NCBI RefSeq assembly: GCF_001580615.1 | Contig: NZ_LHZC01000047.1 | Span: 61,533-125,532 of the forward strand | Source of the DNA: Acetobacter malorum | Lineage (GTDB): Bacteria; Pseudomonadota; Alphaproteobacteria; Acetobacterales; Acetobacteraceae | Length of the DNA: 64,000 bases | Direction of reading: 5' to 3' | Part shown: positions 1-8,397 of the stretch, in pieces | How positions within the stretch are numbered: the stretch's first letter is position 1 | How the letters are laid out: each line of letters opens with the position of its first letter | Made by a program: the position numbers and the translations under genes | The notes under the pieces: generated by a model | The model's input: the letters and a program-made list of their open reading frames with translations, nothing else | Databases searched by the model: none | Told to the model about the DNA's origin: nothing

Positions 1-57
1 CTGGTCGATCAGGCCATTGCCAACCTGCCGACCGCTCTTGCGCGTCACGCTGCCTGA
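1..57 (+). CDS. C-terminal end of an upstream gene (partial)
   Basis: An open frame enters from the left edge and runs for 18 codons, ending at a TGA at 55-57. The visible residues end in ALARHAA. Too little is present to name the product. It lies on the same strand and 25 bases ahead of the glycosyltransferase pair, so it may be the previous gene of that operon. Confidence 0.45.
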   Translation: MVDQAIANLPTALARHAA

Positions 58-82
58 GCGCGCGTTTGCTGATTGATCCGGC

Positions 83-838
83 TTGAACGCGCTCTCTTCC
101 TCCCGGAGTGGTGACGCTCCGGTTCTGAGCATTGTCATTGCCGTTCTCGATGAGCGGGATAACCTCCCGTTTGTCTGCCAGGAACTGGCGGAAGCCCTTG
201 AGCATCTGCCAGAAACTGAAGTTGTTTTTGTGGATGATGGCAGCCGGGATGATACCGTAGCCATTCTCCAGAAAATGCGGACCGATGTCCTTCCCGGTCT
301 CCGCGTTCTCTCCCATGACCATTGTTGCGGAAAATCCGCCGCTCTGCGCACCGGTATCACTGCCGCACGTGGTGAGTGGATTGCGACCATTGATGGTGAT
401 GGTCAGGATGACCCGCGTGAACTGATTGATCTGCTACGGCTTGCCCGTTCCGCTAACGGCACGCCCCCGCTTGTGGTCGGTGTGCGGAAAAAGCGGAAAG
501 ACGGCTGGTCACGCCGGTTTGCAACTCGCTTTGCCAACGGCCTCCGCCGTCGCCTGCTGCGGGATGAATGCCCGGATACAGGTGCGCCGATCAAACTCTT
601 CCAGCGTGAGGCGTTTTTAAAGCTGCCTCAGTTTGAAGGGCTGCATCGCTTCCTGCCCGCACTGTTTGCGTCTTATGGCGTGCCGCTGCTGTGCCACCCG
701 GTCAAGCATCGCCCACGCCTGCATGGGCAGTCTAAATATACCAATTTCAACCGCGCTCTGGTTGGTATTCGCGATCTGCTGGGTGTGATCTGGCTGCGGA
801 ACCGCACTCGCCTGCCGCGCTCGGTCCGCGAATGCTAA
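83..838 (+). CDS. Family 2 glycosyltransferase (DPM1/ArnC-like)
   Basis: A 251-residue cytoplasmic GT-A transferase. The opening IVIAVLDERDNLPFV, the nucleotide-binding VVFVDDGSRDDT (about residues 47-58) and the metal-site motif ATIDGDGQDDP (about 100-110) are those of polyprenyl-phosphate sugar transferases. It lacks the two C-terminal membrane helices of ArnC/GtrB types, so it resembles the short dolichol-phosphate mannose synthase form. The start is TTG; an in-frame TGA at 74-76 leaves no earlier start. It overlaps the next gene by seven bases (ATGCTAA), which suggests translational coupling. The likely job is to make a lipid-linked sugar donor for the ArnT-like transferase that follows. 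The sugar itself cannot be told from sequence. Confidence 0.85.
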   Translation: MNALSSSRSGDAPVLSIVIAVLDERDNLPFVCQELAEALEHLPETEVVFVDDGSRDDTVAILQKMRTDVLPGLRVLSHDHCCGKSAALRTGITAARGEWIATIDGDGQDDPRELIDLLRLARSANGTPPLVVGVRKKRKDGWSRRFATRFANGLRRRLLRDECPDTGAPIKLFQREAFLKLPQFEGLHRFLPALFASYGVPLLCHPVKHRPRLHGQSKYTNFNRALVGIRDLLGVIWLRNRTRLPRSVREC

Positions 839-2511
839 ATCCACGCTGGGGCCAGCAACGCCTGCCCGGGCGCGCGCTGGCTTTGCTCGGTTTACTCGCA
901 TTTTTCCTGTTTTTGCCGGGGCGGGCCTCCACCCCGCCGTTTGACCGTGATGAGCCGCGCTATATGGAAGCGACGGCGCAAATGCTGGAGAGCGGCAATT
1001 TTGTGGATGTCCGCTTTCAGGACAAACCCCGCTATCTGCAACCTGCCGGGATTTACTGGCTGGAAGCCGCCTCCGTTGCCGCCACAGGCACACTGAAAAG
1101 TCGTGCCGTCTGGGCGTATAGGCTGCCGTCCCTGCTGGCCATGACGGCCGCAGTGGTGCTGACGGCCTGGATGGGTGCCACGCTGTTCGGGCCAATGGCT
1201 GGGCTGGGGGCAGGGCTGTTGCTGATGGTGTCTGTGCTGGTGACGGCAGAGAACCGGATGGGCACGATCGATTCTACTCTGCTGCTCAGTGTTCTGTTGG
1301 CGCAGGCTGGCCTGTTGCGGGCGCTGTGTGACCGTGAGGCTGCACGCCCCACGCCGTTAAGCACAGCTCTGCTCTATTGGGGCGCGATCGGGTGCGGCCT
1401 GATGTTGAAGGGTCCGGTGATTCTCATTCCGTCTTTGGCCACACTGCTGTGTCTGGCTGTTGTGGAGCGGAATTTCAGTCTGTGGCGCAGGCTGCGGCCC
1501 GCATGGGGCTGGCTGGTCTCTCTGGCCATTTTGCTTCCGTGGTGTATCGCGATTGGCGTAGTCAGTCATGGCGAGTTTTTCCGCCGTGCTGTGGGCACCA
1601 ATTTTCTGGGCAAGGTGGCCTCTGGCCAGCAGGCCCATGGTCTGCCGCCGGGTTACCACCTTCTGGTTTTCCTGATTGCGTTCTGGCCCGGCTCATTTTT
1701 TGCGGCGGCGGCTCTCCCCGCTGTCTGGAAAAGCCGGAAGCTGCTCCCAGTCAAATATCTGCTGTGCTGGATTATCCCGCACTGGGTGGTGTTTGAGGCT
1801 ATCGCGACCAAACTGCCGCATTATGTGCTGCCCACTTATCCCGCCATTGCCATTCTGACCGCTGGCATGCTGGCACAGGGAGCACCGGTCTGGGCTGGCT
1901 GGCCGCGTGCGGTCTGGGCGCGTCTGGCCTTGGGGGCTTATGGCGTGTTGTGGACCATTGCCGGCGTTGCACTGGCACTGGCCGGTCCAGTGCTGCTGTG
2001 GAAGCTGGAGCATGTGGTCTCTCCCGCAGCGCTAATTCTGGCGGGTGGGAGCCTGCCGTTGATCGCCCTGTCCGTTGTCTTCATCAGCAGGTCCGAGTTG
2101 CGGAAAGCTGTGCTGACCAGTGCCGCCTGCGCCATGCTGCTCTATACCGGGCTGTTTCTGGTGGTTGTGCCCCACCTGCAAAGCATCTGGCTGGCCCCGC
2201 GCCTGACGGCGTTGGTCGCGGCGCATCAGCCCTGTGCGCAGACAGAAGTCTCGTCCGTCTCATTTTCCGAGCCGAGCCTTGTGTTCCTGATGGGCGGCAA
2301 AGTGCATCTGGAAGGGCCAGAAGACGCTGCCCGCCGCATGCTGGGCAATGAGGCCTGTGCCATGGCACTTGTCGATGTGCAGAAAAGCGAGGCGTTCCTC
2401 GCGACACTCGGGCCAGCCCGCAGTCGCGTGCGCACCTATGGCTCCGTGACCGGGGTGAACTATTCCAACGGCCACCATCTGACAATCAGCCTGTATGGTT
2501 TTGATCGTTAA
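832..2511 (+). CDS. ArnT-like family 83 membrane glycosyltransferase
   Basis: A 559-residue multi-pass inner-membrane protein of the PMT/ArnT superfamily, which moves a sugar from a polyprenyl-phosphate carrier onto lipid A or another envelope acceptor at the periplasmic face. The first periplasmic loop carries the hallmark PPFDRDEPRYMEA (acidic metal/catalytic Asp-Glu pair, about residues 36-48) followed by DKPRYLQPAGIYWLEA. About eleven to thirteen hydrophobic segments follow, and the C-terminus is a soluble domain, as in ArnT. The start overlaps the end of the GT2 gene, so the two are probably made together. The donor could be aminoarabinose, mannose or another sugar, so the family call is firm and the substrate is open. 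Confidence 0.85.
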   Translation: MLNPRWGQQRLPGRALALLGLLAFFLFLPGRASTPPFDRDEPRYMEATAQMLESGNFVDVRFQDKPRYLQPAGIYWLEAASVAATGTLKSRAVWAYRLPSLLAMTAAVVLTAWMGATLFGPMAGLGAGLLLMVSVLVTAENRMGTIDSTLLLSVLLAQAGLLRALCDREAARPTPLSTALLYWGAIGCGLMLKGPVILIPSLATLLCLAVVERNFSLWRRLRPAWGWLVSLAILLPWCIAIGVVSHGEFFRRAVGTNFLGKVASGQQAHGLPPGYHLLVFLIAFWPGSFFAAAALPAVWKSRKLLPVKYLLCWIIPHWVVFEAIATKLPHYVLPTYPAIAILTAGMLAQGAPVWAGWPRAVWARLALGAYGVLWTIAGVALALAGPVLLWKLEHVVSPAALILAGGSLPLIALSVVFISRSELRKAVLTSAACAMLLYTGLFLVVVPHLQSIWLAPRLTALVAAHQPCAQTEVSSVSFSEPSLVFLMGGKVHLEGPEDAARRMLGNEACAMALVDVQKSEAFLATLGPARSRVRTYGSVTGVNYSNGHHLTISLYGFDR

Positions 2512-2627
2512 AGAGTCGCCTGTTGGTGCGTAGAGTTTAACGAATTAAAGATTTCTATTTTTTATTGAGAGCTTTAGTGGTTCTCTTCTTTGAAATTTAA
2601 ATTGCCTGCATCAGGATCAAGGGAATT

Positions 2628-4037
2628 ATGGGACAGAGTTTTTCATATTTGATGAAGTTCTATGATCCTTTTCCCGGAAGAATAAATTCTCAAAAAGAAT
2701 ACTCTGCCTTATTTCAAGGGTTTGGTGTTTTTCTTGCAATTATTCTGTTTTTTCTGGTTTCGTCCGGCGCCGCACAACATATTTATTTTGAGCATGACGA
2801 CTGGGATTTTATGACGAAGCTGGTGCCAGGCATGATGCCTTACGCCTCTCCCTGGCAAAAAACGCTTTCTGAAGGACGTTGGGTTAATTGGGTCTGGTCT
2901 TTACAGGCTAATAATCTACCTGCCAGATTTATATACTGTCTTTATATGCTGGGATACTGCCTTCTTTGCTGGCTGTCGTCCTGCCTGATCTCTTCAAAAT
3001 TTTCCTACAGAATGCTTATAGCTTTTCTGTTGTTTTTTTCAGTTCCCTTCTCCAGTCTTTCACTTTGGTCCGCCACATTGACGCCTATGGTATGGCTCTC
3101 GGCTTTTTTTATTTTTTCCATCTTAACAGTTGGTTTTAATTTATTACTTTTTGCGTTCTATAATATTGTTATATTTCTTAGCTACTCGGCTATGATTTCA
3201 TCAATAACGCTTATTGTATTGTCAGTTTTTCCCTGTTTTTGTGTAGAGATTGTCCTGTTTTACGGGGCCTCTTATCTTTTGGGGGTTCTTACGAGCTTTT
3301 CTTTGAATAAGGTTTTTCATGGAAAGTTTGGGATAATCTTTGAGGGGTGGCGCAAAGCACACCCTTTGCACGGGATTGAAGACCTTAAGATCAATATTTT
3401 AAAAGTTTCTCATTTTTGGATTGACTGTTTTTCTATATATAAAATTGAATTCGTTATCTCTTTTGTGATTCTATTGAGTGCTTTTTATTTTAACAGAAGG
3501 CAGACGATCCAGTTTGTTTTTGGTTCATTCATTGTTTTTCTATTTGAAACACTGATTCAGGTGGCTTCTGGCCTCGATGTACCGGTCCGCTCAACGTATT
3601 GGATCTGGTGCTTTTTTATTGGCACATTTTCTGTGTTCATCAGGGCAGAGGAGCCTGATACCAGAATAAAAAGGTCAGTCGCCTTTTTGGGGGCCGTGCC
3701 CATTATCGGCAGCGGGGTGCTGATATGGTCGGAAGCCATCCAGCACTCCACAAAAGTTTCCGAGTACGAATATTACCTTAAAAACCGTATCCAAGCGACG
3801 GGCGCAGCCACCGTATATGCGTGCGGGGATAACCAGACTGTTACAGCTTTAAAAGACAGATCCTATCGCGCTTTGCGGTTAGCAATGTGGAAACAGTATG
3901 AGATTAACGTGCAGCCGGGACCAGATGCAGTTTGTGAGGCAGTGGCGTCCTTACCATGGACGGACGTTCAGTTGATGCCGGACCATACCGCAGTTGTACG
4001 GTTTCCTGCCGGAAAACTGGATACGACGTCGCCTTAA
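2628..4037 (+). CDS. AT-rich polytopic membrane protein, possibly GtrII-like
   Basis: A 469-residue protein with roughly ten hydrophobic segments and a soluble C-terminal part from about residue 380. I do not recognise the family with confidence. The first external loop has HDDWDF (about residues 56-61) and later GRWVNW, an acidic pair followed by GRW that recalls the first loop of GtrII-type O-antigen glucosyltransferases; that reading is an inference. Base and codon use differ sharply from the neighbours: it is rich in TTT, TTA, ATT and AAA codons while the flanking genes are GC-rich, which suggests horizontal acquisition. It follows two glycosyltransferase genes, so a role in decorating surface glycan fits. 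The last 80 codons return to the local composition. Confidence 0.7.
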   Translation: MGQSFSYLMKFYDPFPGRINSQKEYSALFQGFGVFLAIILFFLVSSGAAQHIYFEHDDWDFMTKLVPGMMPYASPWQKTLSEGRWVNWVWSLQANNLPARFIYCLYMLGYCLLCWLSSCLISSKFSYRMLIAFLLFFSVPFSSLSLWSATLTPMVWLSAFFIFSILTVGFNLLLFAFYNIVIFLSYSAMISSITLIVLSVFPCFCVEIVLFYGASYLLGVLTSFSLNKVFHGKFGIIFEGWRKAHPLHGIEDLKINILKVSHFWIDCFSIYKIEFVISFVILLSAFYFNRRQTIQFVFGSFIVFLFETLIQVASGLDVPVRSTYWIWCFFIGTFSVFIRAEEPDTRIKRSVAFLGAVPIIGSGVLIWSEAIQHSTKVSEYEYYLKNRIQATGAATVYACGDNQTVTALKDRSYRALRLAMWKQYEINVQPGPDAVCEAVASLPWTDVQLMPDHTAVVRFPAGKLDTTSP

Positions 4038-4050
4038 AGCGTAGTTTTTT

Positions 4051-4083
4051 GACGCTGACGCTGACGCTGACGCTGACGCTGAC
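4051..4083 (+). repeat. Hexanucleotide tandem repeat (GACGCT)5
   Basis: Five perfect copies of GACGCT occupy 4051-4080, followed by a partial GAC. The array begins 14 bases after the stop codon of the AT-rich membrane protein gene. It lies between that gene and tRNA-Thr and could change in copy number by slipped-strand replication. No gene reads through it with confidence. Confidence 0.9.
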
Positions 4084-4175
4084 AGTGTGCCGTGCGCAAC
4101 GCAGCCACTTTACTTTCCTGCGCAACGTTGCACAGGGCAGTTAGGACTGTAAATTTTGAAAGGAAAAACCGAAAG

Positions 4176-4251
4176 TGGTGCCCGCTGGAGGATTCGAACC
4201 ACCGGCCCCATCATTACGAATGACGTGCTCTACCAACTGAGCTAAGCGGGC
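4176..4251 (-). tRNA. tRNA-Thr (anticodon CGU)
   Basis: Read on the minus strand this is a complete 76-nt cloverleaf. It has a seven-base acceptor stem GCCCGCT/AGCGGGC, a D arm starting GCTCAGTTGGTAGAGC, an anticodon stem CGTCA/TGATG around the loop TTCGTAA, a T arm with GGTTCGAATCC, discriminator A and an encoded CCA. The anticodon CGT reads ACG threonine codons. T-rich sequence follows the 3' end on the minus strand. Confidence 0.96.
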
Positions 4252-4423
4252 ATACTCACTTTCGAGGGGCTGAGTATCATAGCACTTCAGGAAACGCAAC
4301 GGGGGAAGATGCGGAAATCAGAAGATATTTTGCACGCTGGGATGGTCCGTGCCACCCCCGCATGGCTGCAATCTTATGACATGACTATTACGCTCAGGAT
4401 TTTTTCGTTCTAAGATCACTCTT

Positions 4424-5905
4424 ATGAGCGTGTCGCAATTTACCGCCCTGATGCGTGAAGCCGTGATGCCTGTTCAGGATACATCGGTGGATAACACCCG
4501 GCACGTTCAGGTTCTTGAAGGTGTTATGGAGTGTCCGTGTTGCGGGCTTGTCCAGAAACTCCCCGAGCTAAAGCCCGGGACGCAGGCGCGTTGCCCGCGC
4601 TGTAACCAGTCGCTCGACCGGCGGAACAAAACTGCGCCGATTGCAACACCTCTGGCGTTCTGCATCACCTCGGCGGCCCTGTATGTGGCCATGCTGTTTT
4701 CCACCCTCATGATGCTCGATCTGTATGGCCGGCAGCGCACGGTGGATATCCTCACCGGGCCGATTGAACTCCTGCATGAAGGCTGGGGTGAAGTCGGTGT
4801 GCTGGTGGCTATTGCGACCATTCTGGCCCCCGGTATCGTTATTGCCATGATGGGCATGATTTTGACGGCTGCTCTCCGGCCCAGCCTGCCTGCCTGGGTG
4901 CCGCATCTGATGAAGTGGTATGAGGCGCTGCGCCCCTGGTCCATGGTGGAAGTCTACATTCTGGGCGTGTTTGTGGCCTACACCAAGCTGGTGGATCTGG
5001 CGTTTGTGGAGGTAGGAGCCGCTGTTTATCTGGTGGCCGGGCTGATGGTCTCCATGGCCGCGACGGACGCCACGCTGGATACGGAAATTATCTGGCGGCA
5101 CCGCAAGATTGATTCCTTCATGCGGCCCATGCGTGGCCCCCGCGTGCCACTTACCTTTGTGGCTGTGGGCGAGGATGATCCGCTGTTGCCGTCTGCCAAC
5201 CGCGTCTCCTGCCTCTCCTGCGGACTGGTGCTGGAGTTTGACCACCCGGTCCGCCCCACGGAGCCCTCCGGCTATTGCCCGCGCTGTGGGCATGTGGTGC
5301 GGCATCGCAAGGCGAACAGCATGAGCCGCACCGTGGCTCTGCTGGTTTCGGCGATTGTGTTTTATCTGCCGGCCAATATTTACCCGGTCATGACCGTGAT
5401 CCGCATGGGGGCCGGGACTGGCCATACCATTGTGGAAGGCGCAATAGAGCTTTGGGAGGATGGGATGATCCCGCTCTCCCTGCTTGTCATTTTTGCCAGT
5501 GTGACGGTGCCGGTGCTTAAGGTAATTGGCCTGTCTTACATGGTAGAGACCACGCGGCGGAAGTCGCACAGGCATCTGCCATTCAGGTCCAAAGTGTATC
5601 GTATTATTGATATTATTGGCCGCTGGTCGATGATTGACGTATTTATGGTCTCTATTCTTGTCGCAATGGTGCGTTTTAACCATATGGCAAGTATTACAGC
5701 CAACGGTGGTATGGTTTGTTTTGCCGCTGTTGTGGTGCTGACAATTTTTGCGGTCCACACATTTGACCCGCGTCTGATGTGGGATGCCGCAGGTAAAAAT
5801 GGTGATGCGGCTTATGCCCGCACCGCTGGCAAAGGCCGGCGGCGTGGTCACACGGCCGTACAGGCCAGTGCGTATCAGGATAACATGGAGCCGGACAGGG
5901 CGTGA
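4424..5905 (+). CDS. pqiA: Paraquat-inducible protein A (PqiA/LetA family)
   Basis: A 493-residue inner-membrane protein, the membrane partner of an MCE lipid-transport system. It is built as two homologous halves. Each opens with a zinc-ribbon-like motif (CPCCG...CPRC near residues 38-63; CLSCG...CPRCG near 265-288) and continues with four or so membrane helices, the architecture of E. coli PqiA and YebS/LetA. Its stop overlaps the GTG start of pqiB, so the two are translationally coupled. Together with pqiB and pqiC it probably moves phospholipid between inner and outer membrane and helps keep the outer-membrane barrier. E. coli PqiA is 417 residues; the extra length here is mostly a basic tail. 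Confidence 0.92.
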   Translation: MSVSQFTALMREAVMPVQDTSVDNTRHVQVLEGVMECPCCGLVQKLPELKPGTQARCPRCNQSLDRRNKTAPIATPLAFCITSAALYVAMLFSTLMMLDLYGRQRTVDILTGPIELLHEGWGEVGVLVAIATILAPGIVIAMMGMILTAALRPSLPAWVPHLMKWYEALRPWSMVEVYILGVFVAYTKLVDLAFVEVGAAVYLVAGLMVSMAATDATLDTEIIWRHRKIDSFMRPMRGPRVPLTFVAVGEDDPLLPSANRVSCLSCGLVLEFDHPVRPTEPSGYCPRCGHVVRHRKANSMSRTVALLVSAIVFYLPANIYPVMTVIRMGAGTGHTIVEGAIELWEDGMIPLSLLVIFASVTVPVLKVIGLSYMVETTRRKSHRHLPFRSKVYRIIDIIGRWSMIDVFMVSILVAMVRFNHMASITANGGMVCFAAVVVLTIFAVHTFDPRLMWDAAGKNGDAAYARTAGKGRRRGHTAVQASAYQDNMEPDRA

Positions 5906-7605
5906 ACGGACAGAATCATTATCAGTCACCCGACGAAAATGACAGCAGAATGCCAGATGCTGTCGTGCGTCGTATCCGGTTTTCCATCATCTGGATTATT
6001 CCCGTCCTCTCAGTGCTGATTGCGGGTTTTCTGATCTGGAAGAGCTTTGCCAATAACGGGCCGGAAATCACCGTTGTGTTTGACACCGCCGATGGCCTGA
6101 CAAGTGGCCAGACACAGGTGAAGAACAAGGCCGTGGTGCTGGGCACGGTGGAGGGCATCTCTCTGACGGATGACCTGCGGCATGTGAACGTGCGCATCCG
6201 CATGAATGCCGGGTCCGGCCCCATGCTGACGGACAAGGCCCGCTTCTGGGTGGTGCGTCCGCGCATTAACGGCGCGAGCATCACCGGGCTCGAAACCCTG
6301 ATGTCCGGCGCATATATTGCGTTTGACCCCGGTCTGGAAGGGAGTGATCCGACCACAGCCCAGCGCAAGACTGAGTTCCGTGGTCTGGAAGCCCCTCCGG
6401 GTGTGCGGTCTGACCAGCCGGGGCGCACTTATACCCTTATTACGCCCACCATCGGTTCTATCGGGCAGGGTGCGCCCGTCTTCTTCCGCGATGTGGATGT
6501 GGGGGAAGTGCTGGGTTACACCATGCCGCCCGGTGGCCGCGGGCCGATCCTCATCCAGCTTTTTGTGCGTGAGCCGTATGACCATTACCTGTATCCGGAT
6601 ACCCGGTTCTGGAACGTCTCCGGCGTGCAGGTTGGCTTTGGGGCTGGTGGGCTGAAGGTGCAGATGCAGTCTCTGCAGGCCCTGTTCTCAGGTGGTGTGG
6701 CCTTTGGCCTGCCGCGGGATAAGGACAGAACGCCGCATGATGAAGCCCCGGCGGATACCGTCTTCAAACTGTATGACAGTCAGGCCGACGCCGAGAGCGC
6801 TGGTTATCACGAGCGTGTGCCGCTGGCGACGTATGTGACCTCTTCCGTCAAGGGCTTGGCTCCGGGCAGTCAGGTCACCATGTTCGGGATTCAGATTGGC
6901 AGCGTGACCAGCGTGAAGCTGGATCTGGACCAGAAGGCAGGGCATCCGCGCGTGCGCATTGGCATGCAGATCCAGCCGGAGCGCGTGCTGGCTGCCAACG
7001 AAATTCGCCACGGTGCGCTGACAGACATGTTCAAGACGCTGGTGGCCAACGGCCTGCGCGCCTCGACCGACAGCGCTAGTCTGCTGACGGGCGAGACCAT
7101 GATCTCGCTGAATTTTGTGAAGAACCCGCCGCCAGCCACCACCACCATGGAAGGGCCGACGCTGGTTATCCCCAGTCAGGCGGGTGGCATGAGCGGGATT
7201 ATGGATTCCCTCTCAACCGTCGCAGCCCGTCTGGCCGATATGCCGTTTGAACAGATTGGGGTGAACGCTAACAACCTGCTGGCCAATGCGGACAAAACGT
7301 TGACCAGCCCGGATGTAAAGCAGTCGCTCTCCAGCCTGAAAGAGTCTCTGAAAAATCTTCAGGTCATGAGCACCCAGCTGCGGAGTGGGATGGGTCCGCT
7401 GATGCAGCGTCTGCCGGAAATGACCAACCAGCTTGATCAGACCCTGCAGAATGCCAACCACCTGCTGGCGGGCTATGGCGGGAATAGTGATTTCCATCGC
7501 AATCTTCAGGCCATGGTCATCCAGCTTGGGCAGGCTGCGCGGTCTCTGCGGTTCCTGTCTGAATTCCTGACCAACCACCCCACTGCGCTGATATCGGGAC
7601 GGTAA
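5902..7605 (+). CDS. pqiB: MCE-domain lipid transport protein PqiB
   Basis: A 567-residue protein with a short cytoplasmic start, one membrane helix (about residues 25-45, IIWIIPVLSVLIAGFLIW) and three MCE domains in the periplasm, starting near residues 52 (EITVVFDTADGLTSGQT), 170 (YTLITPTIGSIGQGAPV) and 305 (ATYVTSSVKGLAPGSQV). A C-terminal region rich in Leu and Gln (from about 440) is predicted to be helical. In PqiB three MCE rings and such a helix form a hollow needle bridging the envelope. Length and domain count match E. coli PqiB (546 residues). The GTG start sits in the overlap GTGA with the pqiA stop. Confidence 0.93.
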   Translation: MNGQNHYQSPDENDSRMPDAVVRRIRFSIIWIIPVLSVLIAGFLIWKSFANNGPEITVVFDTADGLTSGQTQVKNKAVVLGTVEGISLTDDLRHVNVRIRMNAGSGPMLTDKARFWVVRPRINGASITGLETLMSGAYIAFDPGLEGSDPTTAQRKTEFRGLEAPPGVRSDQPGRTYTLITPTIGSIGQGAPVFFRDVDVGEVLGYTMPPGGRGPILIQLFVREPYDHYLYPDTRFWNVSGVQVGFGAGGLKVQMQSLQALFSGGVAFGLPRDKDRTPHDEAPADTVFKLYDSQADAESAGYHERVPLATYVTSSVKGLAPGSQVTMFGIQIGSVTSVKLDLDQKAGHPRVRIGMQIQPERVLAANEIRHGALTDMFKTLVANGLRASTDSASLLTGETMISLNFVKNPPPATTTMEGPTLVIPSQAGGMSGIMDSLSTVAARLADMPFEQIGVNANNLLANADKTLTSPDVKQSLSSLKESLKNLQVMSTQLRSGMGPLMQRLPEMTNQLDQTLQNANHLLAGYGGNSDFHRNLQAMVIQLGQAARSLRFLSEFLTNHPTALISGR

Positions 7606-7608
7606 AGC

Positions 7609-8316
7609 ATGACGCACTCTTCTTCCTCACGCCGCCTTCAGGCTCCTCTCCCTCGTCGTAGCCTGCTGCTGGGGGCTGCCGGACTGGGTGTGATGGCAAC
7701 GACGCTCACGGCCTGCTCCAGAGGGGCAGGGCCGACGCTCTACACGCTCTCTGTCGTACCGGGGCAGCCTGCGCCGGGTGGTCCGCGCTTTGTGGAGGTG
7801 CGTCAGCCCACCATCGCCTCCGGGCTGGACCGGGACCGCATTGTCACGGCGGACACGGGCTACAAGCTGACGGTTGCTGCCAATGATGCATGGGGGGATT
7901 CGCTGGCCGGGCAGATTAGCCGCGCCCTTGCGGGGGATCTGGCACAGCGCCTGCCGGGCACCAGCGTGTTTGCAGAAAATGATGCGGTCTCCACCGAGCC
8001 ACAGGCCTATGTGGAGCTCTCTGTAACGCGGTTCTCCACCGGTCCGTCCGGTGCGGTGCAGATTGAGGCCGCGCTGTCCGTCAAGGGCGCGCAGGCGGGT
8101 GCTCCGGATACCAGCGGGCAGTTCTATATGCAGCGGGTGCTTGTGCAGGCGCCTGCGGTCTCCTCCGGCACGATGGCGATGGTGCAGGCCCTTAGCCAGC
8201 TTCTCGGCCAGCTGGCGGATCAGGCCGCAGCGCAACTGCGGATGATGCCGCCGGTGCCGGACGCCCAGACGACGGACTCCGGGGCTTCTGGCTCTGCATC
8301 TCATCATCGGAAATAA
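7609..8316 (+). CDS. pqiC: PqiC-family outer membrane lipoprotein
   Basis: A 235-residue lipoprotein lying three bases after pqiB. The N-terminus is a basic, twin-Arg-like stretch (RRSLLLGAAGLG) followed by a hydrophobic core and the lipobox LTAC (Cys near residue 36). It continues with PTLYTLSVVPGQ and RFVEVRQPTIASGLDRDRI, the pattern of the ABC-type transport auxiliary lipoprotein family. The family member is thought to dock the PqiB needle at the outer membrane. The C-terminal end is Ser/Ala-rich and low in complexity. The gene ends just before a bidirectional terminator. Confidence 0.88.
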   Translation: MTHSSSSRRLQAPLPRRSLLLGAAGLGVMATTLTACSRGAGPTLYTLSVVPGQPAPGGPRFVEVRQPTIASGLDRDRIVTADTGYKLTVAANDAWGDSLAGQISRALAGDLAQRLPGTSVFAENDAVSTEPQAYVELSVTRFSTGPSGAVQIEAALSVKGAQAGAPDTSGQFYMQRVLVQAPAVSSGTMAMVQALSQLLGQLADQAAAQLRMMPPVPDAQTTDSGASGSASHHRK

Positions 8317-8347
8317 AATCCGGGCTTTCCCGCAAACCCCGGACAAT

Positions 8348-8381
8348 AAAAAAGGCGGCCCCATTCCGGGCCGCCTTTTTT
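8348..8381. terminator. Bidirectional intrinsic terminator between pqiC and purF
   Basis: A perfect eight-base-pair GC stem (GGCGGCCC at 8354-8361, GGGCCGCC at 8368-8375) is flanked by A6 on the left and T6 on the right. It can therefore stop transcription from both convergent units. Confidence 0.92.
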
Positions 8382-8397
8382 GGGTCTCGGTTCAGCC

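Noticed and set aside
4051..4083. Hexamer array considered as CRISPR or integron-like array
   Set aside because: Unit of six bases without spacers.
3904..4144. Frames through the hexamer repeat giving Ser-Val or Leu-Thr repeats
   Set aside because: Created by the repeat itself; no start or ribosome site support.
4568..5929. Long minus-strand frame opposite pqiA (453 codons)
   Set aside because: His/Arg/Gln-rich antisense shadow of a well-supported gene, with no domain character.
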